A DNA stretch of 64,000 nt, taken from the NCBI GenBank assembly GCA_034401795.1, contig CM067371.1:76962833-77026832 (forward strand). Direction: 5' to 3'. The position numbers and the translations under genes are program-made. The notes beneath the pieces were generated by a model. That model searched no databases, was not told the origin of the DNA, and saw only the letters and a list, made by a program, of their open reading frames with translations. Of the stretch, positions 22,254 to 33,092 are shown in pieces. This DNA comes from Chaetoderma sp. LZ-2023a. Taxonomy: Eukaryota > Mollusca > Caudofoveata > Chaetodermatida > Chaetodermatidae. Each line of letters begins with the position of its first letter. Within the stretch, counting starts at the first letter, position 1.

Positions 22254-22458
22254 TGGTCTGCTTGCAGAATTTCTGCAGACTACATTTCCCATAAGGTTTA
22301 ACTCTGGATATGCTGAATATTTTTAAAACAATTTGAATGAAAGTTTTTGGAGGCTAAGCCACCAACAACTGTCAGTCAAATTGCTTTTAAAATATTCAGC
22401 AGATTCAGAGTTCTTGTCCATTGAAATTATTGTCTGGTGTCTTGCAGCAGTCTGATGG
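22254..22458. mobile_element. Hairpin family 3 copy (q/p ends)
   Basis: TTAA at 22250-22253. Left end q (GGTCTGCTTGCAGAATTTCT), right end p (TTGAAATTATTGTCTGGTGT): the reverse arrangement to 18796-18997. Tip TAAGCCACC; ends GATGG|TTAC. Confidence 0.75.
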
Positions 22459-23110
22459 TTACCAATCGCAATTCTTGACCAATCCTTATCAGTAAAGATG
22501 TTTTTAAAGGAAGGACTGATCATCCATTGATCCCTGGAATTATTTGGATTTAGTTGTTTCGGTCAGAGAAGTGTGTTAGTGAGGAATATTATGACTGCCC
22601 ATCATTACACAGGACTGGACAAGATGTGGAATAATTATAAACATCTCTACTCATGTATGACCATCAGTGAAGGATGCAGAGGTACTTAGAGGTGCCATTA
22701 GCCTCCATGAGTACAAGAGCTTCCTGAAATATGTGCTGTGCTTGTTAGTCAGTAACACATGATGCTACTCAGGATAAGTAGACTGGTAAATATTGTCTCC
22801 ACAGTTTATAGTACAGCTCAGAAATAACATGAAATCTTTCCAAATCAAAATACAACATACTGTTGAATGTTTTGAACATAGTCTTCCAATTCAATTCTTG
22901 TTCTTGAACGTTTCTGTTTAAAAAAGAAAAATGTTATGTTTTTCCCCGCGCTGTATTGTAGTGCTTCTACATGGTACATTGATCAATCAATTATCAAAAT
23001 GGAGGTATGTAGTGGGAAGATGATCACAAGATGTTGGGGTGGAGTGTGGTGTGGAAGGTTAGTTGTTGGTGGGGTTGGTCAGTGCCTGGTGAGGTGGCTG
23101 AAGATATAGC
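22459..23110. other. Non-coding stretch
   Basis: Nothing recognised. Confidence 0.35.
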
Positions 23111-23355
23111 CTCTTTGACACTTTAATGGTCGAATCTAAGGCTGTCTTTCAAGAAAATTTTATTTTCTGAAAGAAAATGTCATTTGATGACCAAAAGAAG
23201 AAAATTGTTTAAAGTTTACCACGGGAATGACTAGCTCAATAACCAAGCCAGATCCTTCCAATAGTAAACGGCCAGATATAGGCTTCTCAGCCTTCAAATG
23301 TATATATTATCAAAACCACTGCAAATGCTGCTCTTGAATGGCATAGCCCTTTAAT
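23111..23355. repeat. Hairpin family 1, strongly decayed
   Basis: CTTTAATGGTCGAATC, CACGGGAATGACTAGCTCAA and AACCAAGCCAGATCCTTCCA can be aligned to the family; both ends are unclear. Confidence 0.45.
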
Positions 23356-24088
23356 TGTCAGTGTTTCAAATGTCTTCTGCAGTGGCCATGACTGACTCAT
23401 GAGAATTGTTTATTTGCTGACCACAAATCTAAGATCATTATCATTTTTGCAAGGCTTAACAGTAGTAGCTGTGTGGATCAGTATAAACTGTTTGCTGTCA
23501 TTTTCATTCTTCTTATGGACATTTTTTGGGATTCAGAAATGTCTATTTTGATAACCAATGTTGACCATTTAATGTTTATCAAGCAGCTAATCTTATAGTC
23601 ATTACCTTGTGTTGTGTTATTTTAGTTTGATTGTGCATCTGTCAGTGTTATTTTTCCGTTTTATATTCTCTGATTGATGCTATATACGTAGATCTGAGAT
23701 GGATTTGAGTGGCGGATTGTTCGAGCCATGGGGAACTTGAATGTACTAATGCGATTTGCTTGAACTTGTTTTACTAATGAGCTATGGATTTCTCAACAAA
23801 CTGAATAAAATATGATGTCTTCTGTTGTGACTTTTACGAGAGAGTAGAGAACCATCTTAATATTTGCTGAGCAATGGGGTTCATTAGGTTTCCCCGATGC
23901 GACTCGGCAATTGGTCTTGTCCATCATACTGCAGAACCGCTAGGCTTGTGAGGTGGAGGCGCTGAGAAATATCCTAAGACATGTCTTCCTCTGGCAGTGG
24001 ACCAAAATAACAATCACTAGAAATCAGCTGTTTGTTTGTAGACTAAGTTCAGGAGTCTGTAACCAGGTCTTTAGACCACTAAATAAAT
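23356..24088. other. Non-coding stretch
   Basis: Nothing recognised. Confidence 0.35.
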
Positions 24089-24182
24089 GGAACCAGTTGA
24101 ATATTTTGAAAGCATTATTACTGAAAGTTGTTGCTGTTTCGGGCAGCAACTGTTTTCAGTCATGATGTTAACAAAAGATTCA
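24089..24182. repeat. Short hairpin related to family 3
   Basis: TTGAATATTTTGAAAGCATT ... TTGTTGCTGTTTCGGGCAGC ... ends in an eroded right arm before AAAGATTCAGCAGG. Confidence 0.5.
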
Positions 24183-25134
24183 GCAGGTTCTCATCACTGA
24201 CATCGATATTGCCCAGAATGTTGTTAATCTTTTAAACCATTAGTGAATTCAATTCTTCAGTTTGATATATCGAGTGTTCATAAAATATTTTTTGCATAGT
24301 TTGACTGATTACTACTGCAAGCTGTTACTCTTTTGTGATAGCAGATTTTCAAAGCATAGTCTGCGAACATTTCTCTACTGAATGAAACAAGCTTTCATAA
24401 AATGTAACCCCCATGTGTAGTCCACATTATGATCTAATAATAATCTGGTGATAGCATTCTACAAGATTGGGATGGCTTTTAGGGGTTTGCATTGGGTGAT
24501 TGCTGGTACCCGGTGGTGGGGTGGTGGTGATGGAAATTACAACAGCAGGTGAGAGTTATCACCCTTTATGTGCCCTCTTATCTTCTTGATAGGTTTATTG
24601 ACTATGTACATTAACAGATGTCATTCTGTATGTTGAAGAGAATGTTTGTGACACAACTACTGGTAGATAAAAGCAGAGCTGATTCTGGCAAAGTTCTTGC
24701 TGTCTACAGTTTTCAAACAATTTATTTATAACGTTTTCACCTGTTTCTGTATTTACTCCATTTAGTCTTGTAGTACTGTATTGGCGATGACAAGTGTTGA
24801 TCATGCACAACATAGGCAGTACAATTTCCTGATTATTTCAATATGCAGACATTGCTCATTATCAGATTGACAGCATGTTCATCCATTTGCTTTTATTGTC
24901 TGATTGTTTCAAGATCTTACATCCTCAACTAATTATATATGTGCTGTTTGTCTTGTCCCCATTGGGAGACTATGGGCTTGTACTGGCATTGGCATCCTAA
25001 TAATTTTTCATAGCCCTTATTATTCAACAAGGTCACTTCAGAATTTTATGAATTTTAAAAGTGGTGTGCTATGTATATATACTGTTCAGTGAGGCAATCT
25101 ACATCATTCACAGAATCTTGCCTATTTTCTTATT
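24183..25134. other. Non-coding stretch
   Basis: Contains another very decayed stem near 24285-24350 (AAATATTTTTTGCATAGTTT). No gene. Confidence 0.35.
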
Positions 25135-25844
25135 TTTATACCCCAGCAATAAAATTGACTGGTTATTATGTGATGGGGTATTATGTGATGGCATCATCCA
25201 GATCCAGATGGGCAGGCGGGCGGCAGGGTGGTTTCCGGATGATAACTCTTGCTGTTTTTCGGATCACTTTGAAACTTGATGGGTGGTTGGATTATGTCTG
25301 GGGAAGAAACCTATTGAAATCGAAGATGATCTGAAATCCAAGATGGGCGCCAGCCACCAGCGGGCATCTTCAAAATTAGTTTCCGGATGATAACTCCTGA
25401 ACCATTAATCGGATCGCTTTGAAACTTCAGGGTGTGGTTGGTATGCTATGAAGTTTGGCTACAAAAGTATTACTGTATAGTGCTATTGAGTACTTAAATA
25501 TACAAATGAATGAATGAAAAGCCGCCATCGGCCATCTTGAAAAATGGTTTCAGGATGATAACTCTGTTAATGTTTATTGGATCACTTTGAAACGTCATAG
25601 TGTGGTTGGGGAAGAAACATATCGAAAGCGACGATGATCCGAAATCCAAGATGGCTGCCATCCACCGACAGCCATCTTGAAAATTGGTTTCCGGATGATA
25701 ACTCCTGAACCGTTTATCGGATCATTTTGAAACTTCATAGTATTACTGGTCTGAGTCTGAGGAAGAAATCTCTATTTTCTGAAAGCTGTCATTCATTGGT
25801 TTGTCATCATGGCAGGGTATTATGTGCCGTTTGTGGAGCTCTTG
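25135..25844. repeat. Satellite-cored element, ATACCCCGCC family, copy 1
   Basis: Head TTATACCCCAGCAATAAAAT and end CATGGCAGGGTATTATGTGC (inverted). Inside are about four units of roughly 150 bp with GGTTTCCGGATGATAACTC, a TTTGAAACTTCA block and ATCCAAGATGG. A longer relative is at 45080-46416. A LINE-like tail repeat (25447-25520) lies inside. Confidence 0.7.
25447..25520 (+). repeat. LINE-like 3' tail repeat, copy 1
   Basis: TATGAAGTTTGGCTACAAAA ... TATACAAATGAATGAATGAA. Repeated at 26198-26272; the GAAT repeat tail resembles the 3' end of CR1/L2-type LINEs (inferred). Confidence 0.45.
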
Positions 25845-26197
25845 GTTTTAATGTCTTTAAAAATAGTTTTATGATTAAGTTTTTGTTTCAAAGTATTGTG
25901 GTTGAAAGCCTTTTGGAATTTATATTTCAAATACAATGTACTGTTGCTTAGCTGAAAATAAATGTACCCTGGCCAGTAGCTAAAATAGCTTTAAAATATT
26001 AGCCTCCAATATCAATATTTCATTATCCAATTACTTATTAAATATATAGATGTAGTAAAGCCAGAGTTTTATTTCTTTACAGAAAGATTTTAAATTACAT
26101 ACATATTTGGTGATGGGGGTCATAGTGTATGACTCGAATGTTTATATTAAATCAGACTAAATGTTTGGTCTCAGATTTTGTATTTTGACACATGCCA
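25845..26197. other. Non-coding AT-rich stretch
   Basis: Nothing recognised. Confidence 0.35.
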
Positions 26198-26272
26198 TGA
26201 AATTTGGCTACAAAAGTATGACTGTATAGTACTATGAGTACTAAAATATACAAATGAATAAAGTCAATGAAT
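26198..26272 (+). repeat. LINE-like 3' tail repeat, copy 2
   Basis: CATGAAATTTGGCTACAAAA, TATGACTGTATAGTACTATG, TATACAAATGAATAAAGTCA; same family as 25447-25520. Confidence 0.45.
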
Positions 26273-26449
26273 GATCCAATCACCAATCAATGTCATGTTA
26301 CTTATAAAACAAGAGAGCTGATAAACATCCTTCATTCTCTTTATAAGACATTTAATAAAGTTCTAATAAGTGTCTATTTGTCAAACAACTAATGAGATAT
26401 AAGATTAATAAGAATCAGTCCGTCTAATTGTTCAATCAACTGTATTTAA

Positions 26450-26647
26450 CCATTTAGCACTCATATCGGCCAAAAACGGCTTTTGCAGTGGTCTTGGGAA
26501 ATATCCATTTGCAGACCAAGAGAAGACTCGATAACCGAGCCAGTTATTCCAGTGGTAATTTTCAAAAATAGTCTTCTCTTGGTCTGCAAATGGACATTTT
26601 CTATGACAAAATTGAAATTTTCTTGAATAAATTCGATGGTTGAAGGG
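26450..26647. mobile_element. Hairpin family 1 copy (a/c ends), tip deletion
   Basis: TTAA at 26446-26449. The left arm jumps from AAGAGAAGACT straight to CGATAACCGAGCCAG, so about 45 bp of the left stem is missing while the right arm is whole. Confidence 0.75.
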
Positions 26648-26754
26648 CATTCCATTAACAATAGATATTTAGTCAGTTGTGAATGAAACGTTCTTTGATT
26701 TAAGAGACATCTGCCACTCATTATGATCAATATGTACATAGCATCCATTTTTAA

Positions 26755-26977
26755 CCCTTTGCCCATTTAATGGTCAAGCCTACCAAAACCCAGTCTCTGC
26801 AGTGGTCTTGAGGAATGTCTATTTGCAGGCGAAGATAAGATTATTTTTGAAAACTTACCAATGGAATGACGGGCTCTAGCCAGTGATTCCACTGATAAAT
26901 TTTCAAAAACTGCTTGTAAATGGACATTCACTAAGCAAAAATTGCAATTTTCTTGAACAATCTTGAGCATTAATGGG
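26755..26977. mobile_element. Hairpin family 1 copy, TTAA both sides
   Basis: TTAA at 26751-26754 and 26978-26981. Left b-type end; right c-type (ATTTTCTTGAACAATCTTGA). Tip shortened to ACGGGCTCTAGCCAGTGA. Confidence 0.75.
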
Positions 26978-26981
26978 TTAA

Positions 26982-27165
26982 TGGTGAAGCAGGACAAAAT
27001 GTCTGCAGAGGTCTTGAGAAATGTCAATTTTCAGACCAAGAGAAGACTATTTTTGAAAATTTACCACTGAAAGCAATAACATGCGAAAGTTAGAGAACCA
27101 GATCATTCCAGTGGTAAATTTCCAAAAACAGTGTTCTTTGTCAACAAATGGACATCGTCTGTTAA
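26982..27165. mobile_element. Hairpin family 1 copy, head-to-tail with previous
   Basis: Shares the TTAA at 26978-26981. The loop reads AGCAATAACATGCGAAAGTT instead of the usual GGCTCGAT tip. The right end is lost after AATGGACATCGTC. Confidence 0.65.
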
Positions 27166-27589
27166 ATACGTGTAAGTGTAAATGCTGTTGCATATGAGTT
27201 GTCTATAATACGGTCTAGGACTTTAGTACGGTATTTGGACAGCCCATGACTCAATTTACCGTACCCATCATATATACAAGCCGTTCAAAATATTGTAAAC
27301 AAATTATAACCATGTGGCTCGTAGTCAATACTGTTTAGCACGCTTAGACAACTCCACTTAATTAATATGTTAGGAGCCAAGACAGTGGAGTAATTATGCG
27401 TAGAACAACTAATTGCGTTCTTGTAGTTGTAAGCTCCTGTAAAGAATGGTGTCTCGAAATAGCGCTCAAGGGGACAAGAAGTCAGAACGGCTGCCAAATT
27501 GTGAGAATGTAATTAGCATTATGAGATGAATACTATTATTATAATTAACCCAATGTCATGCTGCATATATGTCGTAAATGATATTTTGA
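27166..27589. other. Non-coding stretch
   Basis: A possible small inverted repeat around ACGGTCTAGGACTTTAGTAC and AATTTACCGTACC (27207-27265); no gene. Confidence 0.35.
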
Positions 27590-27591
27590 TA

Positions 27592-27772
27592 ACCTCTTTA
27601 ATGGCGAAACCAGCCTTTGCAGTGGTCTTGATGAATGTCCATTTACAGGCCAAGAAGACTATTTTTCAAAATGTACCATTGGAATGACTGGCTCGAGCCA
27701 GTCATTCCATTTATACATTTTGAAAAATAATCTTCTTGGCCTGTAAATGGACATTCATCAAGACCACTGCTT
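27592..27772. mobile_element. Hairpin family 1 copy (b left end)
   Basis: Left end CCTCTTTAATGGCGAAACC; perfect tip ACTGGCTCGAGCCAGT; the right end is cut at AAGACCACTGC, where the next copy abuts. Confidence 0.7.
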
Positions 27773-27779
27773 GTACATT

Positions 27780-27984
27780 GACTAACTAAAAATTTCTATT
27801 TTGTCAAAGAAAATGTCTATTTGCAGACCAAGAGAAGAGTGTTTTAGAAAATTGACCACTGAAATGACTGGCTTGGTTATTGAGCCAGTCATTCCAATGT
27901 TAAATTTTCAAAATGTCTTCTCTTGGTCTGCAAATGGACATTTCTCAAGACCACTGCAGAAGCTGTTTTTGGCCAGTATGAGGG
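27780..27984. mobile_element. Hairpin family 1 copy (c/a ends)
   Basis: Left end c (AATTTCTATTTTGTCAAAGA), right end a (AAGCTGTTTTTGGCCAGTAT), TTAA at 27985-27988. Tip GGCTTGGTTATTGAGCC. Confidence 0.75.
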
Positions 27985-28455
27985 TTAAAAGATAACTTTT
28001 ACGCTGACTATTTAGCAAACAATTTAGCTGAAATTTTTTTATAGACTTTTGCTTATGAAACCAGTGAGTTTTGGAATTTCATTTAATCATTCCTGCCATG
28101 AAACTCAAGTTGTATCAACCCCATGCCTGCTGATAGATCTGATTCCTCTACTAAGCCCAGTTTGTATTCTACCTCCTGTCTATTTTGAAAACAGTGTTGG
28201 CTGATGCTGGCTTTGTTTCAACATTTTTTTTTCTATATCTTTTAAGGACTCTGTAGTGAAAGAACATTTGACATTTTTGTGATTTAGGTTAATATATTCA
28301 GCTCTATAAATAAGCACAGGCTTTATTATAAGCTTATAAGCCGAATATATATATATATATATAAATGGATTTATTTAGGAAACCAGACTTATTATTATAA
28401 CCATATAGAGTGTATTCTTGTATTGCTGTCTATTGTAAGTTTGGATTTAACGTAA
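27985..28455. other. Non-coding stretch
   Basis: Includes (TA)n near 28349-28364. No gene. Confidence 0.35.
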
Positions 28456-28644
28456 ACCTTTCAATGGGCAAGGTTGGTCTGAAAAATTTACATTTATGTT
28501 CAGTGAATGTCCATTTGTTAGCCAAAAGATTATTTTCAAAAATTGACCACTGGAATGACTGACTCGGTCTGACCAACCATACAAATGGACAATCCTCAAG
28601 ACTATTAAAGCGTCTGGTTTTGCTCGGCGTGACCATTAAAAAGG
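28456..28644. mobile_element. Hairpin family 1 copy, right arm shortened
   Basis: Left CCTTTCAATGGGCAAGG, right GCGTGACCATTAAAAAGG before TTAA 28645-28648. The right stem jumps from the tip GACTCGGTCTGACCAACCAT to AAATGGACAATCCTCAAGAC. Confidence 0.65.
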
Positions 28645-28648
28645 TTAA

Positions 28649-29069
28649 TGCAGGTGTTTCAGAATTAATTTTCATGCTGGTGTTTTCAAGACCTACATGT
28701 ATTATAATGTGAATTGTGAATTGAATATTATAAAAATAACTATCTGTGAAGCTGTCTGACCTTTTTAGCACAAATTAATGGAAGGATATTGACGTTTATG
28801 CTAATGTCTGTTGTCACTGCCAATTGCCATGCCATTTGATTTTTTATTAGCCACATTGTTTTTTACTAGGAATATTAATAAACTTAAGTAAATGTTGATG
28901 TTCATCGTAACCCTTTCAACCCTTCAGTTCAATTAAACATTTAGTAAATTTACAGGTGAAAATTTTAATCTAAATATTAATATTCCCATGATTAAATAAT
29001 TTCAGTGATTGTTCAATAAATAATTGATTTAGCCAATCTTCTTCATTAATGGACTAAATTTTCCCTGAC
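28649..29069. other. Non-coding stretch
   Basis: AT-rich; nothing recognised. Confidence 0.35.
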
Positions 29070-29212
29070 ATTTAAATGTGGATATGCAGAATATTTTGAA
29101 AACAATTGGCTAAGCCACCAATAATTTCGGTCAAATTGTTTTCAAAATATTGAGCAAGTGGAGAGTTATTGTCCATTGAAATTATTGTCTGGTGACTTGC
29201 TGCAGTCAAACA
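29070..29212. mobile_element. Hairpin family 3 copy (p right end)
   Basis: Stem around GAATATTTTGAAAACAATTG, tip GCTAAGCCACC, right end p (TTGAAATTATTGTCTGGTGA...GCAGTCAAACAG) before TTAA 29213-29216. The left stem is shorter than the right. Confidence 0.65.
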
Positions 29213-29559
29213 GTTAAAAACATTACAATAGTTACAAGATGATTGGTCTTCATGTCTGATGGTTTGAAGAATGTACAATTGTATCAATTAAATACAATTT
29301 ATTGCAAGTGTGTACGAACAGAACAGCCAATGCTTGTGTGGTATTTTGAATTTTCAATGATAACACTGTCAATAGGAGGATATTTGTATACATGATCAGC
29401 AAATATTACATTAGACAAATCTGAATGTCATCGTCGGCCATGATGGTGCCTGTACATCACTCAATCTCTGAGAGGAGAAATACATGTATCTTTCAATATT
29501 TAACAGTATAAGTAACTCAGTTTCTTCAACTGTCTGACAGCAACAAGGTACTAGACACT

Positions 29560-29733
29560 AATTTCAGTGGGCAATAGCTCTAGACATGTTGAATATTTTG
29601 AAAACAAGTTGACTGAAAGTTGTTGGTGGCTTAGCCACCAACAACCTTCAGTCAAATTGTTTTCAAACTATTCAAGAGGTCCAGAGTTAAACCCAATGGA
29701 AAATGTAGTCTGCAGAAATTCAGCAAGCAGATG
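29560..29733. mobile_element. Hairpin family 3 copy (q right end)
   Basis: TTGAATATTTTGAAAACAAG, perfect tip TGGTGGCTTAGCCACCA, right end q (AATGTAGTCTGCAGAAATTC) before TTAA 29734-29737. Only part of a p-type left end is visible. Confidence 0.7.
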
Positions 29734-29912
29734 GTTAATCATTTGACTTTTTAACCACCATAGGCAGCAATAACAAGCAGTCAAATTCGTTTCTATTTCT
29801 TCAACAGAACAGTCATTACATCATAAAGAGTGTTGCTTTTTGGCCTGTTAGCGATTTTGCGGAAAATTTTCCGATATTTTTCCAGAAAGTTTTCCTAAAA
29901 TTGGGAAAATGT

Positions 29913-29946
29913 GCGTGCGTGCGTGTGTGTGTGTGTGTGTGTGTGT
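29913..29946. repeat. (GTGC)/(GT)n microsatellite
   Basis: TGCGTGCGTGCG followed by at least twelve GT units. Confidence 0.85.
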
Positions 29947-29960
29947 GCATTCACACATCA

Positions 29961-30230
29961 TTTTCATCCTCATCATCATTGTCTCTATTACAAACTAAAT
30001 TTCATCATCATCCACATCATCATCACATCATCATCATCATCATCATCATCATCAGTTAAATTTCTGTGACATACATAATTATATTAGTACTATCAATTAC
30101 ACCTAAATGCCTTAATCATTATGATCATCATGAATATCATCATCGTTATTATCAGCATCATCATCGTCATCAACATCGTCATCATAGTCATAATCATCAT
30201 CATCAACTTCTATGGCAATGGCATCAGCTT
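29961..30230. repeat. (ATC)n-rich region
   Basis: Several interrupted CATCAT tracts (about 30005-30055 and 30120-30210). Confidence 0.8.
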
Positions 30231-31155
30231 CATATCGCATAGAAATGTCAACACTGGCGGCTTAGCTGGTTCCAGGCACTGAAGCAGAAAGGTCCGTACG
30301 AGGTTCCGCCTGACATTCGCTCATATCCTATTTTAACCGGAGTTGGAGGTTATGAGCTACAGACACTAATTTCCTCAGTCTATCAAGTGTCAAGCGGTTG
30401 CGCTTTTTTGTCTGAACACTGGCATGGAAATTCCAGGTCCTCTCACATCGTGCAACAGACGTTGGCCAAGATAAAAGACGTGATGCCACATCAGACAGCT
30501 GGTGTGTTGGGCAAAAGCCTTTCCACCAAGTCACAGGATCCATTTGTTTTGCTGCTTCCCAAATGGAAGCTCTCGCCCAAATACTTCTTTTGGCCCTGTA
30601 TTCAGCAAGGTCTCTGATAGCAGTCACGACATCTAGTGTAGGTATTTTGGCTGATATGTCTTCAATTATATCTGTGGCAGCTGCTATATCCTCCTCTGTG
30701 AGATCAAGATCATCACATGCAAACCGAGGATCTAACAAACGCACAGCCCTTTGGACATTATGTGAACAAAACTCTAATCTTGACTCAAAAGCATCCATTA
30801 GCTGCCTTTCTTCAGCCTTTGTCACTGGAGCCAATGGAACCGAAGACTTGAAGTGTTCTCGCAATGAAGCAAACATGTTTGGAACTTCCGACAGCCTTGG
30901 CATATCCAATTCCATCCATTTGATTGCAAGCGAAACTGGCTGTAATAATTTCTTTACAGATTCAACCTGTAGCTAGAAAACTTCTGTATCTAGGAGCTGT
31001 TTCCACATTTGTGGTGTTATAAGTGATTCCATTTGTTCATCAACAGCGGCTGTTTCTAAACACTTTGTTATCTAGCAAACGGTTCAAACTGTCACAAGCT
31101 GAACCCCACCTGGTTATACCAAGTGTTACAGTTTTCTTCAGTTTGTCATCTCGTG
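30231..31155 (-). pseudogene. hAT transposase, C-terminal part, broken
   Basis: The longest open frame is 30328-30915 (195 residues). It ends in a hAT dimerisation domain: DPVTWWKGFCPTHQLSDVAS, RLLSWPTSVARCERTWNF and KKRNRLTLDRLRKLVSVAHN. Upstream on the same strand, beyond the first Met, the protein continues with VESVKKLLQPVSLAIKWMEL, but a stop near 30972 and a frameshift near 31065 break it. Further up, TLGITRWGSACDSLNRLLDN matches the segment before the family's insertion domain. The N-terminal zinc finger and first catalytic Asp region were not found. hAT transposases cut and paste DNA with 8-bp duplications, so an intact relative could have moved the three hAT-type elements here (inferred). 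Confidence 0.75.
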
Positions 31156-31336
31156 TGTGGGCTTAGACATGGTGTCCATGAACGGTTTCACAGATATTTG
31201 TCTCATTTTCACAGTGCTGGATTTTGCGGCTTGAGCAACAGCATATTTCAGTGGCAGTGTGGGTCTGTCTACATTTACAGGGTCTTGACCTTGGGACTGA
31301 GGCTCCATTTCCTACAATGTAACAAAGGTTTAATAG
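31156..31336. other. Flank of hAT transposase remnant
   Basis: A - strand reading such as SSTVKMRQISVKPFMDTMSK may be more of the transposase, but this is uncertain. Confidence 0.3.
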
Positions 31337-31338
31337 TA

Positions 31339-31490
31339 CCATATTTCGCTTAATTGTAGCCTATGCTCTAATAGAAGCCCACCCCCTAACTTTGACATAT
31401 GAGCTCCAATGATTTCTTATTGATGTTGAGCTGGAAATTGAACACCTCTTGTCCTAATAGGAGCCTAGGCTTCAATTAAGCGAAATACGG
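31339..31490. mobile_element. Short TIR element (MITE) at a TA target
   Basis: Left CCATATTTCGCTTAATTG and right CAATTAAGCGAAATACGG are inverted repeats, continuing with AGCCTA/TAGGCT. TA on both sides (31337-31338, 31491-31492) suggests a Tc1/mariner-type target. Confidence 0.7.
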
Positions 31491-31502
31491 TAACTCTTTA
31501 TT

Positions 31503-31926
31503 GGGCCCTATTCCCCCTCATTCGAAAACTCTATTTTACATGTACTCATCTTGTCCAGATGCCGGATGCCAGACACCATTTGGATCGTTATGTCTCACCA
31601 TCCTCCGCTTTGCTAAGGGCTAGACAACTATATTGCACATTTTGGTGAAAGTTAGAACTATTTTTACCCTCAAATATTTGCACCCCACCCAGCCCTTCGC
31701 AATTTGCATTCATGAAGGTGTATTTTCAAGCGATCAAATGATTGATAAATTGGATGTAATGAAAAACAAGGTTTTGTAAGCTATACAATTTTTGCAACCA
31801 CAGTTTTTGTCGAGCCCATGGCAAATTGGAGGATAGCGAGACATACCGATCCAAATGGCGTCTGGCATCCAGAATAATGAGTAAAATGCTAGAGTTTTCG
31901 ATTGTGGGACAATGTCAATAGGGCTC
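31503..31926. mobile_element. Fold-back element with ~110-bp imperfect arms
   Basis: The left arm (about 31503-31612, GGATGCCAGACACCATTTGG, TATGTCTCACCATCCTCC) is the reverse complement of the right arm (about 31830-31926, CCAAATGGCGTCTGGCATCC). CGAAAACTCTA pairs near the outer ends. The middle has no coding sequence. Confidence 0.6.
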
Positions 31927-32015
31927 GACAACACGCACGCACGCACAGATAAAATTCATGCATAATTGGCAATATGGATTACCAATACCAAATTGTGGAG
32001 AGGGAGATGGCATAA

Positions 32016-32361
32016 CTAAGGGAGTAATTCCTTAAGCACGGATGCAGAGTTGGTGCAGCTTTTCACAGGGGTTCTGGTAGGTGTTTAATCGCCTACTTAT
32101 AATTCCATAAACATGGGCATTTTCCTATATAAATTAATAATACGTACGCATAAGTGTGTCAGCACCGCCTACTACCTTGCAAATGTACGCAGCTCATTGA
32201 TGAATAACAACCGGAGGCCATCACAAAAATTTCCACTTTGCGTGACGCTCCATGTGTGCATGCGTCTGCGCTTATCAAATTATCATCTTTAAAATTTTTT
32301 ATTAATTTGATTTTTTACTACTCAGTACTGCACATCCGTGCTTAAGGAATGTTGCCCTTTA
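32016..32361. mobile_element. MITE-like TIR element
   Basis: Left TAAGGGAGTAATTCCTTAAG + CACGGATGCAGAGT; right ACTGCACATCCGTGCTTAAG + GAATGTTGCCCTTTA, an inverted match of about 33 bp. Target duplication not clear. Confidence 0.6.
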
Positions 32362-32980
32362 ATTTGGCTGTGCCTTCAGGTGTAAGGGACATGTAGACTT
32401 GGGCAGGTTGGTGTGGGTGACATTACTTACTGAGTTAAGGATGTAGATGTATAATTATAATATTTTTACTGAAAAACTTACCGCTCTCAGAAAAACTTTT
32501 GGTCACATGTGCTGGAGCAGCTTTGCATGTACTTAAGTGCTTTCTCATCCGTGTCTCATTATTTGCTTATGTCTGATCACAATATTTGCATTTTCCTATA
32601 TAATTATTTTTTCCAGAAATTTCTCTGTTGAAATGATTCCATACTTTCATATCAAGTCTTTTTGGCATGTTTAGGAACCTTAACTGATAACTGCCTTAAC
32701 TGGCAAAAAGTGGAAGTTGCAGAAACTAAATAATTAACATACACTAAAATTTAAACAATGTTATTGCGTAACCAGTAACCACTTGACTGACTTAAAACAA
32801 TGAATAAGAATTTACACCAGACCAGCATGTGCGTGATGCTGTGTGTGATGCAATATTATGCTGATGCAATATTGCATCATCCATGATTCCGTGCAGCTGG
32901 TGTACAGTTGAACCCAGAAATAAGGTAATAGTACACAGAATTAACATTTTCTTCAATTCTGAATGATATGCAAAAACTTT
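32362..32980. other. Non-coding stretch
   Basis: A short palindromic tract lies at about 32840-32880 (GATGCAATATTATGCTGATG, CAATATTGCATCATCC). No gene. Confidence 0.35.
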
Positions 32981-33092
32981 CCTGTTGAATATTTTGAACA
33001 CAATTTGCTAGGAAGCCATTGCTGCCAAGACATTACTGCCTATAGCGGCAATAGCTTTTTTCAAGCAAATTGGGTTCAAGATATTTAACAGC
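32981..33092. repeat. Short hairpin related to families 2/3
   Basis: CTGTTGAATATTTTGAACAC, loop with CATTACTGCCTATAGCGGCA, then GGGTTCAAGATATTTAACAG. Confidence 0.6.

Noticed and set aside
16381-28644. CRISPR array
   Set aside because: Palindromic repeats are 200 bp, irregularly spaced, and lie in an animal genome with spliced genes; they are dispersed transposon-like copies.
30387-30976. Open frames on the + strand (76 and 137 residues)
   Set aside because: Antisense shadows of the hAT transposase remnant.
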